64,000 bases of DNA, taken from positions 1-64,000 of the forward strand of contig RCAB01000227.1 in assembly GCA_003640385.1 (NCBI GenBank). Reading direction: 5' to 3'. Each line of letters opens with the position of its first letter. The first letter of the stretch is position 1. The notes beneath the pieces are model-generated. The model worked only from the letters and a program-made list of their open reading frames with translations. It made no database searches and was not told the DNA's origin. The DNA comes from Setaria digitata. Lineage: Eukaryota > Nematoda > Chromadorea > Rhabditida > Setariidae. Below are positions 1 to 20,000 of this stretch, piece by piece. The position numbers and the translations under genes are program-made.

Positions 1-6805
<6,805 letters not shown>

Positions 6806-7219
6806 TTCCAAGAATATGATGCACTGTAATAAGCCTTAATAATAGTAAGCTATTCGTAAGTCCTAGAAAAATAGACTTTTTTCTAAAAAAATAAAAAACA
6901 TCCGTAATGGTTGCAATTGTCCAATAAAATATATTATGTAAAATGAAATTGCACGAATGCAATAGGTAACGTGTACCCTAAAACAAACATTATTACGTTG
7001 CTGCTAAATTAATTAGCATGTTATTAGGTCATGCAACGATCAGTCAACACAAAATCCTGTATTTATGTCACATTTTTTCTCTTCTTGAAGAAAACAACTT
7101 AGTAAATGAACGAATAGCTGAAATCGTTCCACGAATGAAAAATCATGAAAAAGGTGCGTACGTAAGAATAAAACGTAGGTAGTAAGTACCACATTACAAC
7201 GATTAATGTGAGTAAGTTA

Positions 7220-7420
<201 letters not shown>

Positions 7421-8588
7421 TTACTGGAATAGTTGCCAATTTGACAACGGCAATGTGTTCCGTGAGAAAAAAAAAAAAAAGAAAAAGCTTGAATACTGTC
7501 ATCAGAATATATTCTTTGTGGATTTATTATTAACAAAGTGAAGTACAATCGAAAATGAAATTTTATTTCTAATTTAAATTTCCGTTTTGAAAGTGAAGTG
7601 TCATAAATGCTAATTAGGTGGAATAGAAAAGCTGAATTTGGAGAAAAATTTGATTTATACCTTTCACTTCTTAATTTTCCCTCTGATACCTCAGTATCAT
7701 AAGGTTTCACCTTCTTTTCATACAGACACAGTACACAGCAGTTCCATTTTAAGCTTAATCTTAATTATCTTTAATTGACTAACGCTCCCGACCTGAGGTT
7801 TATCCTTTCCTAAAACCACTGCTACTACTGAGCGTATTCCGTACCGAATTATTTTCCCTCTCCCGGTCTCGTCATACTTACCACTTTGTTTAGTATTTCT
7901 CAGAATAACTTCACCACCTTCTCAAGCACTACCAAGCACATATGAGTTCATAGAAACTTCACAATTTGGGGTATTCAATTTTGGCATTATATGTACGAAA
8001 TTTGAAGAAGGCATCAACTCTAACATATAGCTCCTTTAAGTCTTTAAGAAGAAACTTTTTAAATTACCAAAAGCAGAAATTAATAATTTATCGTTACTTG
8101 GCACTATGTGGTTATTATATTTTCAAGTGAAGTAAAAGTAATCTAACTTTAAAAAAAAGAAAAAAAAAAAACATTCCAACTTTTAAACAGCCAAGGGATA
8201 GTAATTTTAAATGTATACCAGTAGCTTAGTAAAGAAAAAAAAAGTGCAATCATCTACGATCCTTGAATCTGTACAAGAAAAGTTTCTATTCCATAACTGC
8301 AATTTATCTAGTTTACGTATGTCACACACCAAAACATATGATTGTTGTTTACAAGTGGTTAAAGTTAACATATGGCTAAGACGGTTTTTGCTGAAATTAT
8401 AGTTTTGTTTTGTCTTTTCTTTGAAATTTAATGACAGTGAGAAATAGAAACTTATTCCAGCTGTATCGTATAGTAAGGTACCTACTTGTGTATAAAATTT
8501 TTATGTTATTTAACGAAGATAATTCTCATCATACATCCATCATTTCCCATAACTGCATATTCAACACTGAAAGCTTCAGGCGACAAGT

Positions 8589-8601
8589 GTTGCTAGGCAA
8601 C
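8589..8601. promoter_or_regulatory. RFX X-box-like inverted repeat
   Basis: GTTGCTAGGCAAC is close to the RFX consensus GTNRCC(N0-3)RGYAAC, with one mismatch in the left half-site. In nematodes DAF-19 binds X-boxes to drive cilium genes. No ciliary gene is visible next to it, so function is doubtful. Confidence 0.2.
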
Positions 8602-9284
8602 CGAACTATTTACATCTCAAACAAGTAATGGAATAAATTAAATTAAATTAAGAGCAAAACAAAGCTCTCGCGCAGTGTTCGATGAGGAACCCTTGTTTCT
8701 ACCGCCGAATTATTTGAAAACTTTGTTGCCAAAGCAGTTATCTGTGTGGTTAGTAGAATAAATGAACCGAATTTGGTTGATTTCGAAGTCTAATTCTTCC
8801 GTGTGAGAAATGAAGCATTAAATAACCGGATTCTTCGGAAATTTTTACCCTTTTTACCTCTTCAAAGGACAATCTAACACAATAATGCGCTTATTCCAAA
8901 CCAACAAGGTAAAGGATCGAGCATATTATAACAACAGTTAATAAAAAGTTCTTTTTCCATTAAAAAATATTTCAGTAGGAAAAAGAACGGAAAATATCAC
9001 AGATAGTTAAGAAATATCGATTAATATGAAGATGAGAACTCTTTTCTTGCTTTTTCCATTTCCCATTAGTTTTTTTTTCTGGAATAGAGGAAGAAAATCT
9101 TACGGATCTTTAAATTAATTTATCAATCAGATGAAAACAAAGCCCTTTGCCATATTAGGAACTGTGAAGGCTAGTCCACATTACTGTATAGATCATTCTT
9201 GTGGATGAATGACACAAAATACAGATGACTGAAACTATATGAAAACTGATAGACCAAAAAATCTGACATTTTGTGGTAAAAATA

Positions 9285-9420
9285 TATTCGTATGGGAAAG
9301 AAAAATATGACCGCGGAATTTCTGATAAAAAAAAAAATGACCATAGAATTTATATTCGTATGGAAAAGAAAAATATGACCGCGGAATTTCTGATAAAAAA
9401 AAAAATGATCATAGAATTTT
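9285..9420. repeat. Two-copy 68-bp tandem repeat
   Basis: Two adjacent units of about 68 bp (9285-9352 and 9353-9420) with very few differences; each contains the core ACCGCGGAATTTCTG followed by an A11 run. They lie 130-270 bp past the stop of the SRP receptor gene and so may be in its 3' UTR or flank. No N is present, so a real duplication is likely. Confidence 0.8.
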
Positions 9421-9553
9421 TTGATGTTATAAAAAAAGACTTCGAAAAAGAAAGACCAACAAAAAAAAATATCACCATGAAATTTATGGGTATTACTATT
9501 AAAAAATATTCCAAAATTCAAATACCAACAATTCAGAAAGAAAAAAGATTAAT

Positions 9554-12500
9554 TCATTTAAGCAGCGAGTGGACAACAGCACTGGCGTTCAGACTTTTCA
9601 AATCTTTATATGTCTGCCCAGTGCCAACAAAAACAATTGGTTGTCCAGTAATGTATGTCATTGAAATTGCAGCGCCAACCTGAAAATTTCCTTATGTCAT
9701 TCCCGATATATTTTTGATCGTTCTGGCTAGAGAATTTTAGATATTTTTTTATTTTTATGATACTCAAGGGAACAAAACATCTACGCCTATCACGTATCCT
9801 TGCACAATACCATATTTGCCAGTGGCTCAGGTAAGAAAAAATCCCAACCGGCCCAATTTCAGAAAATGAATGGAGCATCTTGAACTAACACATAACAGTT
9901 CCGAACTTACTTTATCATCGATAGTATCAAATTTTGTTAGTACGATACCATCGATTAATCGACCTTCAGCACCTAAAGCAGCATGATCTGCTAATGCCTG
10001 ATTGAATTTCACCAGCTGATCAACAGCTTCATTTCCAACCAATGCTTCGCCCACAAACAATACTAAATCTGGTTCATTCACTTGGATCAGCTGTAAAAAA
10101 CACAGATTTTAATGGCCCGAAAACTGATATTATCTACTAAGTTATTTTGAAATGGCAATCAAAATCTTTAAATCAACATAATACAAAGTTTAAGTGACCT
10201 TAGCAAGAGAACGCATCAGAGGTTCGTTGTCTTGCATGCGTCCAGCTGTGTCAACCAATACTACATCTGTCCCACGTTCCGCCGCTAAAAATATTTTCAG
10301 AAATCAGCACATCAAAACTTCATACATCGTGAGCATAAGCAATAAGTGAACAACACCCGTAAACATAATAAATAAGCCTTTGAAATGCGTCTAAATAACA
10401 GCCATCAGTCTAAAAAAAAAAAAAATACTTTGTAGTGGTTCAGCAATAAAACCCTTCAGAGAACAATTCATATCGAACTTCACGAAATGAACATCAAAAA
10501 GAACCTATAGAAATAGCAGCAGCAGCAAGCCCAGCCGGGTCCTTACCATAACCCTGCTCGTACAACTGGACACTATTATGATGCAAAGCATTAAGATGCT
10601 TTGTATGAGTTCGTAGTTGCTCGACCGCTCCTGCACGAAATGTATCAGCTGCAGCAATCATCACTTTATGTCCTGAACATTTGAAAAAAAAAATTAACTG
10701 TTTAAATTCGTAACAAAAATAACACCTAAATGTTTCTATACCAGCATAAAACAAATCAATACTTTTCCTGTTCAAGAAAATTTCGCTACCACTCCTCTTT
10801 CCTAAAAAAAAAAAATAAAAAATAAAAAATAAAAGAAAAAACAAAAAGAAAGGAAGAAACAAAAAACAAAAATGAAAAGAAATTGTGAATTTCAAAAAAA
10901 ATTTTACCATCGCTACTATTTTTAAATTAATAGTATTATTATTGCTACTGTTATTAAGCAATTATCACTATCATCAATATTATCACTAATTATTACTGAT
11001 TTAACATTTACGGCTACTAAATAGTTATTATTCAAAATGACATTATTATAAAATTCCTACTATATTAGTAGATGCACATGATAACCCAAAACGTCTTATA
11101 AAGACATTGTGTCTATGTCGAGTTAAAAAAAACCAACATTCAAAATCAGAACTCGACATACCATTTTCATTTAGCCAAAAAGTTATTTTTGCGAGATTTG
11201 TTGACTTTCCTACACCATTGACACCACAAAAGACAATTACATAAGGACGTTTCTCACGTCTCGCTTCAAGAATATCACGCAGTATATCTACACGTCTTTT
11301 GGGAGTCAGCAGCTGTAAAGAATAAAATAATCATGCAATATGCAAAATATAGTTATTCATAAAAAAACCCTAACAGCCATATCCGATAAGAAATAAGTTG
11401 TATGTGACAACATTAAGTGCAATAAAGAAATATATTCTAAAATGACAACCAATGCTAATTTATTTTGTGATGATGCACAAAAAGCAGGGGTTTATGTACC
11501 TGTACTAGAGCTTCGCGGACGGATTCTTTCACAATACTCGCAACACGATTGAACGTTCCCACTACTTTACCTTCCAGTTTTACTTCTACTGACTGACAGA
11601 GCTTATCAGCTGGCTCAGCAGCTACATTCTTTGCTTAAATTAGTACGCCTGTCCAAAATTAAAAGATCAAAAGCAAAATTCAAAGTAAGCCAAAGAAATT
11701 TTGCAATTTTTTATTCCTATGAATCCAAACATGGCGCTCAGAATTTCTATCCACCACCGTTGCCACGGTTTTACACTCAGTTAGTGCATCCCTCAGAAAA
11801 TTTCATTCCTGATTTTACAAAAATAATTTTCGTTTCATACAAAGGCAACTATTAATATATGTAGTAGGTGACTAGCTAACCGATCAGAGTTTCTCGCATC
11901 TTCTCTAAGACAGGTTTGATGTCTTCAGTTGTCAATTTTTTGTTTCCTACAAGTGAACGGAAGGCCGAAAACCACTTTTCGTTGCCTTTGCCTTGACTCA
12001 TTTCACCATCTCTGAAAAGAACAATGAAAAGCGGAAATCATCAAATCTCAGCTTGAACCACTCTTGAACCTTCTTCCTACAACTAATTTGACCACTTGAA
12101 CGCAAAACACTATCAGTAAACAGATAAGAAAGAAGTACTCTACGGATGAAAACATGAACCGATGAAAACTTAGACATATCATATTTAAATATGTTAAAAA
12201 ATACAAGTGACTAGTAAACAATATAAGTCTACGAATTGGAAACCAAACTAAATGACCACGAAATCTTCTAAATTTTTCATCTAAATCTATTCTCATGGAT
12301 CAATTCTCTTGACTTCTATTTCAATTTCTAGTTTTATTATCATGAAATTTAGCTTAACTTACTCATTTTCAACAACTTCGATGTCCTCATCTTGCTCTTC
12401 AATTAGTCCTGGTAATTCTCCTTTGAAACGACCAACAAATTGCATCTTAAAATAAAAGAACTATGAATTCGCAAGTTTAATTTCTTTAATGTTAATGAAT

Positions 12501-15470
12501 TTTAATCAGCATGGCACACCCACCTGTTCTTCCACAAATTTCTTATCTTCTTGCTCCATGAGTTCCGCGGTTCCATTACTTTTCCCTTCACTGTAATCTA
12601 AAGATTCTATATTCGTCTTGACATTGCCAGAAAGATCCCAAACGCGAGCCTGTTTACCTTTCTTTGATTCAAAGACAGCATTTTGCTTGTCCGACTCAAT
12701 TCTAAAATTGAAAATGAAGCCTCAAAAGTCGTATACCGCTTCAACTAAATGATTTCAGTCTAGGAAATCGGACAGAACAATGAAAAAGTTATCTTTAGAC
12801 ATTAGGTTTCAAGTCAAATTTTATAAATTCTCTTCGTACATACAGAAATTAACTGGTCCATATTTAAAATATTTAAGGAATAAAGAAAAAACTCAAACTT
12901 CTTTGTTCCTTTTTTCTTGAAAAATTCTGCTCGTCGACGTTGCATTTCATCTTTTTCAATGTCACTTTTTGGCGACCCATGCGAATTATCTAGCTGCGGT
13001 GATTCTTTCGTTTCGCTCAAAAGAAAATGAATTGCAGTTTTGTTTTAGCTACAGCTGCGATTAATTAAAAAGCGACGGTCACTAATCTCTAACTAACCTG
13101 GTATTACAACCGTTTGTCAATTTCGGCTCATTTGTTTTAGCAGATGCTTTTTCCTGATTTTTCTGCTTTAGCCGTTTCTGTTGGTCTTCTTTTTCCTTCA
13201 GCGCCTTGACCGACTTCTCATTAGGACGTTCGATTATAGAAGCTACTGTTTTTTTAGATTTCTCGCTTTCCTGCATAAGAAATACTTCTATGCGATAAAA
13301 TTTCTCTATCCAGTTACCTTTAAAGAACTGCGTGCATAGGTATGCTAAACTAAACTATGTACTTTTAGAAAACAGTGCTTGGATAGAAATGAGTGGTCAA
13401 CGAACCTCGAATTTCCGCATTACTTTCTCGGGCTGTTTAGTTGATGAAATTTGAGCTTCGCGATACATTCTAGAAATAATCGGTTGGATCTTATAACTAC
13501 GAAAAACGAAATCCAGTTTCATCGATCATAAACCATAAAACACCTAATTATTTAGCCCAATTATAAACCATAAACTATTCTCAAGAAGTGAATAGGCGGA
13601 GCATAATTATGAAAAGTTTAGTAGCAGTCCACCATATAGTGTTACCTCATTCTGTTTACTAAAACTTTATTACTTTATATAAAATGATTCAACCATAACG
13701 TATCTACCTGAAATAATTGTATTCTAATGCCACCTTTTTCTTTTATTCTACTTTCCCAGAAAAAAAAAAAATTGCCCTAACGTGAGAGCTATCAAATACC
13801 ATAACTTTCCTTTATCCTCTTCCCGTACTGGAATAAAACAACTATATCGAATTTTTTGGAAGTAATGAAATAGCTGGAATTCAACAACAAGCAACAATTA
13901 ATAAGCATTTCCCGCAACTCATCAGCTTGCTAAAATCAACGCATAAAAATACAGTCTTTTTTCCTGACAGTAGCAACATACTGTTCATCAGTTTCAACAA
14001 CAAATTGCTTCTACCTCTCAGGATGAAATAAGGGCACGATGAACATACTTCTGGAAAATATCACTGAATTGTTTGTAGGTGCGCGTAGTTGACGAAAAAA
14101 GCGACTTATTATCAGAAAGAACATTCTTGTACATATCCCGAAATTTTTTATGCACATCTGACAGCAGCTGATCTGTATAAGCAAGCTGAATAGCGCTTTG
14201 ATAAACGACCTGGAACAACTGACTGTTTTCTCATTTGGATCCTCTTATTTTGTTTTTTAAAGTCAACTAAAAAAGAATAATTTCACTTACTAAAATGTTA
14301 AATTTTTCTCTGGCATTTAAAACAGCATACTTTACGGATGCCTTTTTTCCTTTCCAAATCATTTAAAGATTACTCTCATCTTTAAACCACATTAAATTTC
14401 TTTTTCTAAACTCTTTTCTAGGTTTCTTCATGCCATCTCAAAAAAAAAAATACTCCCCTTCTTAATTTCCGTTAACTATTTTAAACGCTTTTTTCTCGGG
14501 TTTCCCCACACTGGTCAAAATGATTTGAGATAAAAATATGTAAAATGCAATGTCCTGCAACACTGGGAAAGAAAAAAAAATTACAGTAAAAACAAGTTCG
14601 AATTCATTGTCCAATTTATATTTGATAGTTACATCATTGTGTCTGAAAACGGTGGTATTTCCACGTTCCTGAAAAAAAAAAGTGAATAATTGGTGCACAT
14701 ACACAAGTCTAAGTGCATAGCTTTGATAATGAATTCACACTTCTATCCCATTACTAATACTTTAGTGCTGAAATAGCCATTTAGAAATCCAAAGATACCA
14801 TTACTGAAGTACTGGAAAAAAAAAAAGAAAAAAAATGGCAATTGCTTGTTCCCCGAATTTATTTTATTGTTTTCCTATTTATTTAACGCAAGTTGCGTCT
14901 GTTTATTGGTAATGTCTTATGTAAGCTATTACTGCTTCTCTTTTAATTTCGAGTGGCAATCTCAAAACAGTCAAAGTATAAGTCTGACATACTTTACCTT
15001 CAAATTTGTAAATTTGTAACACAGTATAAAGTCCATATCAATAAAAACCGAAAATAACTTTTAAAATATTTCAAACTTTCTTGTTACAAGAAAGAAAATT
15101 CAATTAGTGCTCCAGATATTCTAATGCTAATCAGTGCTATATTATGGGATGGGTACCTTTTGATAAGTTCGTTGCACATTAGTTTTCCTCTAATTATTAA
15201 TCTATTCCGCAGAGTATTCCAACTCAATAAATTTTAACTCAATATTTTAGCTCTATTTCGACTTCGCACCGTAAACATTTGTGAATACATTTCAATGATC
15301 TCAAGGTCAAAATTCAGCATTCACATTAGCAATAAATAAGTAGTAAAGTAAACCTGCATCAGAACTTCTCTGATCAGCTGGTTGATCGAGTCTGTAAATA
15401 TTTGTCCACTTTCTTGGAAGCACCATAACACAATCCCACCTTTACCGAATATTGTGAACAATTCAATCAT
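9554..15470 (-). CDS. SRPRA: Signal recognition particle receptor subunit alpha (SR-alpha, docking protein)
   Basis: GTPase of the ER membrane that receives ribosome-SRP complexes and hands them to the translocon. Fifteen exons: 15470-15354, 14668-14585, 14209-14049, 13469-13406, 13270-13098, 13015-12899, 12701-12524, 12445-12363, 12011-11881, 11633-11500, 11312-11162, 10672-10505, 10284-10199, 10090-9911 and 9679-9554. They total 1953 nt (650 aa), in frame throughout; the human protein is 638 aa. The N-terminal SRX/longin-like region starts [19 protein letters not shown] charged Lys/Glu linker follows, then the NG domain: P-loop GVNGVGKST at about residues 444-452, then [19 protein letters not shown] (G3) and TKFDTIDDK (G4 region), ending GTGQTYKDL. 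All key GTPase motifs are intact. The start lies 6 nt after a TTTACAG acceptor, suggesting trans-splicing. Divergent to RAB3GAP2. Confidence 0.97.
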
Positions 15471-17011
15471 GATGATCTGTAAACATTCTAGTTAATTCAT
15501 ACGTGATAAAACGTGTATGATTAACTAACACTGAAAAAAAGCGAGGAAATAATCCAAATGTATGCAAAAGTATTCATTCTATCAACAAGGTTGAAAATGA
15601 AATATTTGGTAAGAAATATTTCCATCTTACTATTTCCACTTTCCTTAAACCACTTTGCTATCTAATTTAAAACAGCCATGTTTCATTCCGGGCAGTTTTA
15701 ATGCAACATATATGTCTTCTGCATGAAATGAGAAAGATTGAAAATTTGCGCCGATTTTGTAGCAACTGCAAACGAACAGAATTTATCCAAAAATTAACGA
15801 TTTAATTGCTACTATGAAGAGTGATACAGATGTACAGAAATGATGCCAGATTCAGAAAGTTATCTTTTAGAATCTATGAAAAGTGATACAAACATACAAT
15901 TAAAAAGGAATTCAGAAAGAAACCTTTAAATATCTCCGTATACAGAAGCAAATAAGGGGTAAATTTTATCAAAACGGATTGCTCCACTTAATCTGTAATC
16001 ACGTAATCTTTATCAACTGATTATGTTATCTCTCACATAATTTTTATCAATCTCTACTACATCCTTACTACACTCCTGCTATTTCTTCAGTTCCCACTCA
16101 TTCACGGGAAAAGTTACAACCCGTTTAAGCTTCTTTTTATGATTCCAATCCTACAAAAAGCTTGTGTCCCTTATTTTAATGACACGCTTCGCTTCCTATC
16201 ACTCTCTGTCCATCTATTTCCGTTCTATTTCTTCACTTTATCAACCCCTGTCTCTCTTTAGTACCAGAGTATTTTCTAATTTCCAACTGAATTAAAAACT
16301 CAAATAACAAACTTCAGTGTCGGTCGGGAGATAGATAGCTAAAAATACAATTCTCACTGTGTGTGAGATGGTTTGTACTGTAAGTGGTACGAGGATAACT
16401 TGTATGGGCCACGTGAGTAAGGTACGTTTATAAAGTAAGCGAACTTTAGCAAGATAAGTTTATTGGCATTTCGTATATGTTCCTAATACTTGCTAAGTTC
16501 CTTTTTAGGTGGTACACTGGACCGTTTCATTCCTGTGGCACAGTTATCTGATCTAAAAAAAAACCCATCACTTGTCATTTTTCTTCCATTCATTTAATTT
16601 GGCTTAAATTTGGCAGACAGTTCATCTAATCAAGAATTGATAGTAACTCAGAATCTTGATCAAAAAAAACTGTATTGAAATGCACTGCTAAGATTAATGA
16701 TTTATATGAGTTTTCATGGAATTACCAAAACCTGGGGTTTGAATATACGTTGTACTTCTGATTTATTAATTGGGAAATCGAGGAAATGGAAGTAAAATAG
16801 TTGTATTTCTGTGTAATTAGTATTTAATTCCTCTTTTCCCTAAGGAAAAGTAAGGAAGGACATGTGAGCGTAACGCGTGTCGCCTAAGTTAGTCAAGTGA
16901 GCAGTATATGTTTCTGTGAGAGAAAGTATAACGAGTAGCAGTGATTGTTAAAGGATAATAAATTAATAAGAAATTAATAGATAAATTAAACGTTTATGGA
17001 AATTTTGGAAG
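15471..17011. promoter_or_regulatory. Shared upstream region of divergent SRPRA and RAB3GAP2
   Basis: About 1.5 kb with no supported exons. Between 16330 and 16440 the sequence is less AT-rich and contains a CACGTG E-box (16410-16415) and TATAAA (16429-16434) in the plus orientation. A likely bidirectional promoter, though nothing shows the start sites. A TTTACAG acceptor for the minus gene is at 15477-15478. Confidence 0.4.
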
Positions 17012-17019
17012 ATGGGTAA
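16996..17019 (+). other. Upstream ORF overlapping the RAB3GAP2 start codon
   Basis: ATGGAAATTTTG... is a seven-codon reading frame whose TAA stop falls after the proposed main ATG (17012), in a different frame. If the mRNA leader reaches this far, it could lower initiation at the main start. If a spliced leader is added at the AAG just before 17012, it would be removed. Confidence 0.4.
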
Positions 17020-20000
17020 AGATCTAAAGGAAGCATACGCACTAACCGAGCATCAACTTTTACTGATTCAGCGGTTCTTTATGTCCGACCTCTCCGACGA
17101 TGCCGTTGAAAATGGTATGAATTTCTGTTTTATTAGCCCATAGACTGCTCATCACTTCTACATATAAAATTAAATTTGTGTAATTACTAAAATTACATTT
17201 TTTATAATTACATTTTTGCTTATATATTTGCATATCGTTTAATAAGTTCACGTATATTTGAACATTTTTGTTAAACTTTCAAGACAAATTTTTATGCTAA
17301 ATTTGTAAAGTCGTTATGCCTGAGTGTAAAATAGTATATGGAACTAAAATATGACGTAAAGTATTTTTATGTTATTTCAGAAACGATACTCAAATTTATA
17401 AAGTTGTGGGGTGGAAAATGGTACTGATTCTATTGCTACTGAAAAAATTTTTGCCATTTCAGCTGCCGATTTATGGATAAGTGATGATGACGATGATAAC
17501 GATGATGCTTCTGGTACTGGGACAATGGAACTAGATACTGAAAATGAAGCGGGGGTCGCTGACTGGACCGATTTTGGTTCATTTGATGTAGTTTTTTTCT
17601 TCCGTTTATTTATCATGAGCATTGAAATGAACTCTCATTATCATTTAACTGCTTCATTTGTAGCCCCACATTACCTTGCAAAAAAAAATTTTTTAGAATG
17701 ATTCTAAGGATTCACGTGCAGCGCTTATTCGAAAAGAAAGTAGGGATTTCAAAAAAAACGCCAAAAATTCGAAATGGTTACAAGGGTCGTTGATTTCAGC
17801 TGTAGGTATGCATAAAGTCAACTTAAAAAAAAAAAAAACTCAAAAAAAGAAATTTTTTTTCTTCCTTTTAGCTTCATTTAGCTACAAAGCTTTGTCTTCC
17901 AGAAACTAAATTCATTTATAATATAGAAAACAAGAATTTTCTCCTGTCAGTTTTGAGAAAAATTTCTTGCTTTTGTCTCTGATTTATCTACAAGGAGTAT
18001 TCAACTTAGCTGTTTGTCTTCTACTGGTGTGTTTGTGGTTCGCAGAATGGTCTCATGATCCAAGCCTCCAAATACTTAGGGCATTAATTGAATTTAATTG
18101 CAGGAAATATGGATTTAATAGTTTTTGCTCATGCGCAAAAAATTGTTTCGGTTGAGAGAAATCCATCAGATAATACTTTTCAAATAATTGCGCAGTTCAA
18201 CACGACAGATTCTTCGTGGAATCCACCGGTAAATAATTTGAATTATCTTTTTAAGATTTAGGGTAAGAAGAAAAAATTGCTCTTTTTTCTGATCAGTGTC
18301 CATAACTTTGAATAACTTTGTTACTTTCTTAAGTATTATACAAAACAACTTTTTTAGGCTTATATCCGCTGCTTGTGTGTCCTGCCGATGAGTTGCACAA
18401 GAAAGACGGAAACATCGTTATATGATTGGTCAGCTATTGTCGTTGGACTGAGCAATGGATATGTCCGGTTTTTTACGGAAAGAGGCTTGTTGCTACGTTC
18501 GGATCACATAGCAGCTAGGTAATTGCTTGAAAATTCTAAAAAATTTTGATAAAGGAACTTCATGGATGTGGATGCTGAATGTCTCGTTTTATGAGCTGCA
18601 AATCCGCTTGCATCTGGCAAGAATTTCTAGCGTTTTTTTTTTTCTCGGAATTCAACATTTTCCATTGATGACAGGTAGGAATATTGTGATAAAATATCTT
18701 AAATTTATTGACTACATTAATTTTTCCTATGTGAATTCAACAGTAATTGATTTTCCAGTCCCATAGAAGAAATTCGTCTTGGAAGGTCGGTGATGGCTGG
18801 AAATCAAGAATTAGCCGTATTGTCGCAAACCGACTTAACATGTATCGAAGGGCTTTCATTATATGTAGCATTAAAGGCAGCAAAAAGTCAGGCATGAATT
18901 AAATGTTGTAAAATCTTTGTTATTTTTCGTGATAATTTTTCATTTTTTTATAGATAACTATAGTTATTTTTGTATTTATTCAGCTTTAATGTGATCAGTC
19001 CCACTTATAAGTTCCGTCTTATTACTTCATGATTTTCAACTTACATGGCAGGTATCTTCCGGGTGAACCTACCATTGTCTTCTTCCTAAAATCTTTTCCA
19101 TGTAAATCTAGTATTTCCCACTTCTTTTCGTCTGAAGGAAATTTAAAATGAAAAGAGTGATTTTATTTTAGTGGTGGACATTGCTTTAATTTTAGTCTTT
19201 TTTCTTTATATAATTCAGATTGAATGTTTTCTTTGTAGCTTGCTTGCGGTGAAACGGACATTGAGAAAGTTGCAGCGAGTGCTAAGCTAAACATTGAAAA
19301 ATTGAGGTTTGAATCCGGTGTAAAAGTGGTTGATTTCGGTGTTTCGGGTCCTCTAAAAGCAACATGGTTCGATCTTCATATTGCCGCAACACTTTCGGCT
19401 CAAGGTCATAGAGTAAGCAGTAAAATTCCTCAACTTGTTTTGCTAGAATTGTTATCTGAGAGTATTCAGAAGAAGTTTGTTAATACCGGTTTTGGGCATT
19501 TTCTTCATAAACTTATATTTTTCATCGTGGCGGAAGTTATGTAGATTTTTTGAATCTGTAGTTTTGAAAACACGTCACCTTTTGATGACGAATATATTTA
19601 ATTGGAACAAGATATGATATTTTGCTGATGTGAGTGATTCCGAGTTTTCAGGCAAAAATAGAACGATCATCACTTCCTCTTTATTCGACATATGTTTTTG
19701 TTGGGAAATCACCCTATGTTGGCTTCGGTTGGCATACTCCAGGCGCTTCTCAAAATGTTTTAAGTGATGCTTTATACGCTTTTGGAAGTCAGGCATGTAG
19801 TAGTATTTTTTTTTTTCAAGTTAAGGGACAAAAATTGAGACAATTTTTCGCTAACACTATTACTTTTGCTGCTATCCTCAAGTTAAAATATTGGGTTTTT
19901 AATGAAGCGTGTTTAAGCTAACATCTTCTGTTGCATCAAGCATACCATCGTTTGGCGTACGCTCATTTCTGGGTATAGGCGTATCTCGAAAGGATCGCCC

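Noticed and set aside
17381..17420. Extra RAB3GAP2 exon after the TTTCAG near 17380
   Set aside because: It leads to stops in the phase set by exon 1; joining 17114 directly to 17463 keeps the frame and the acidic motif.
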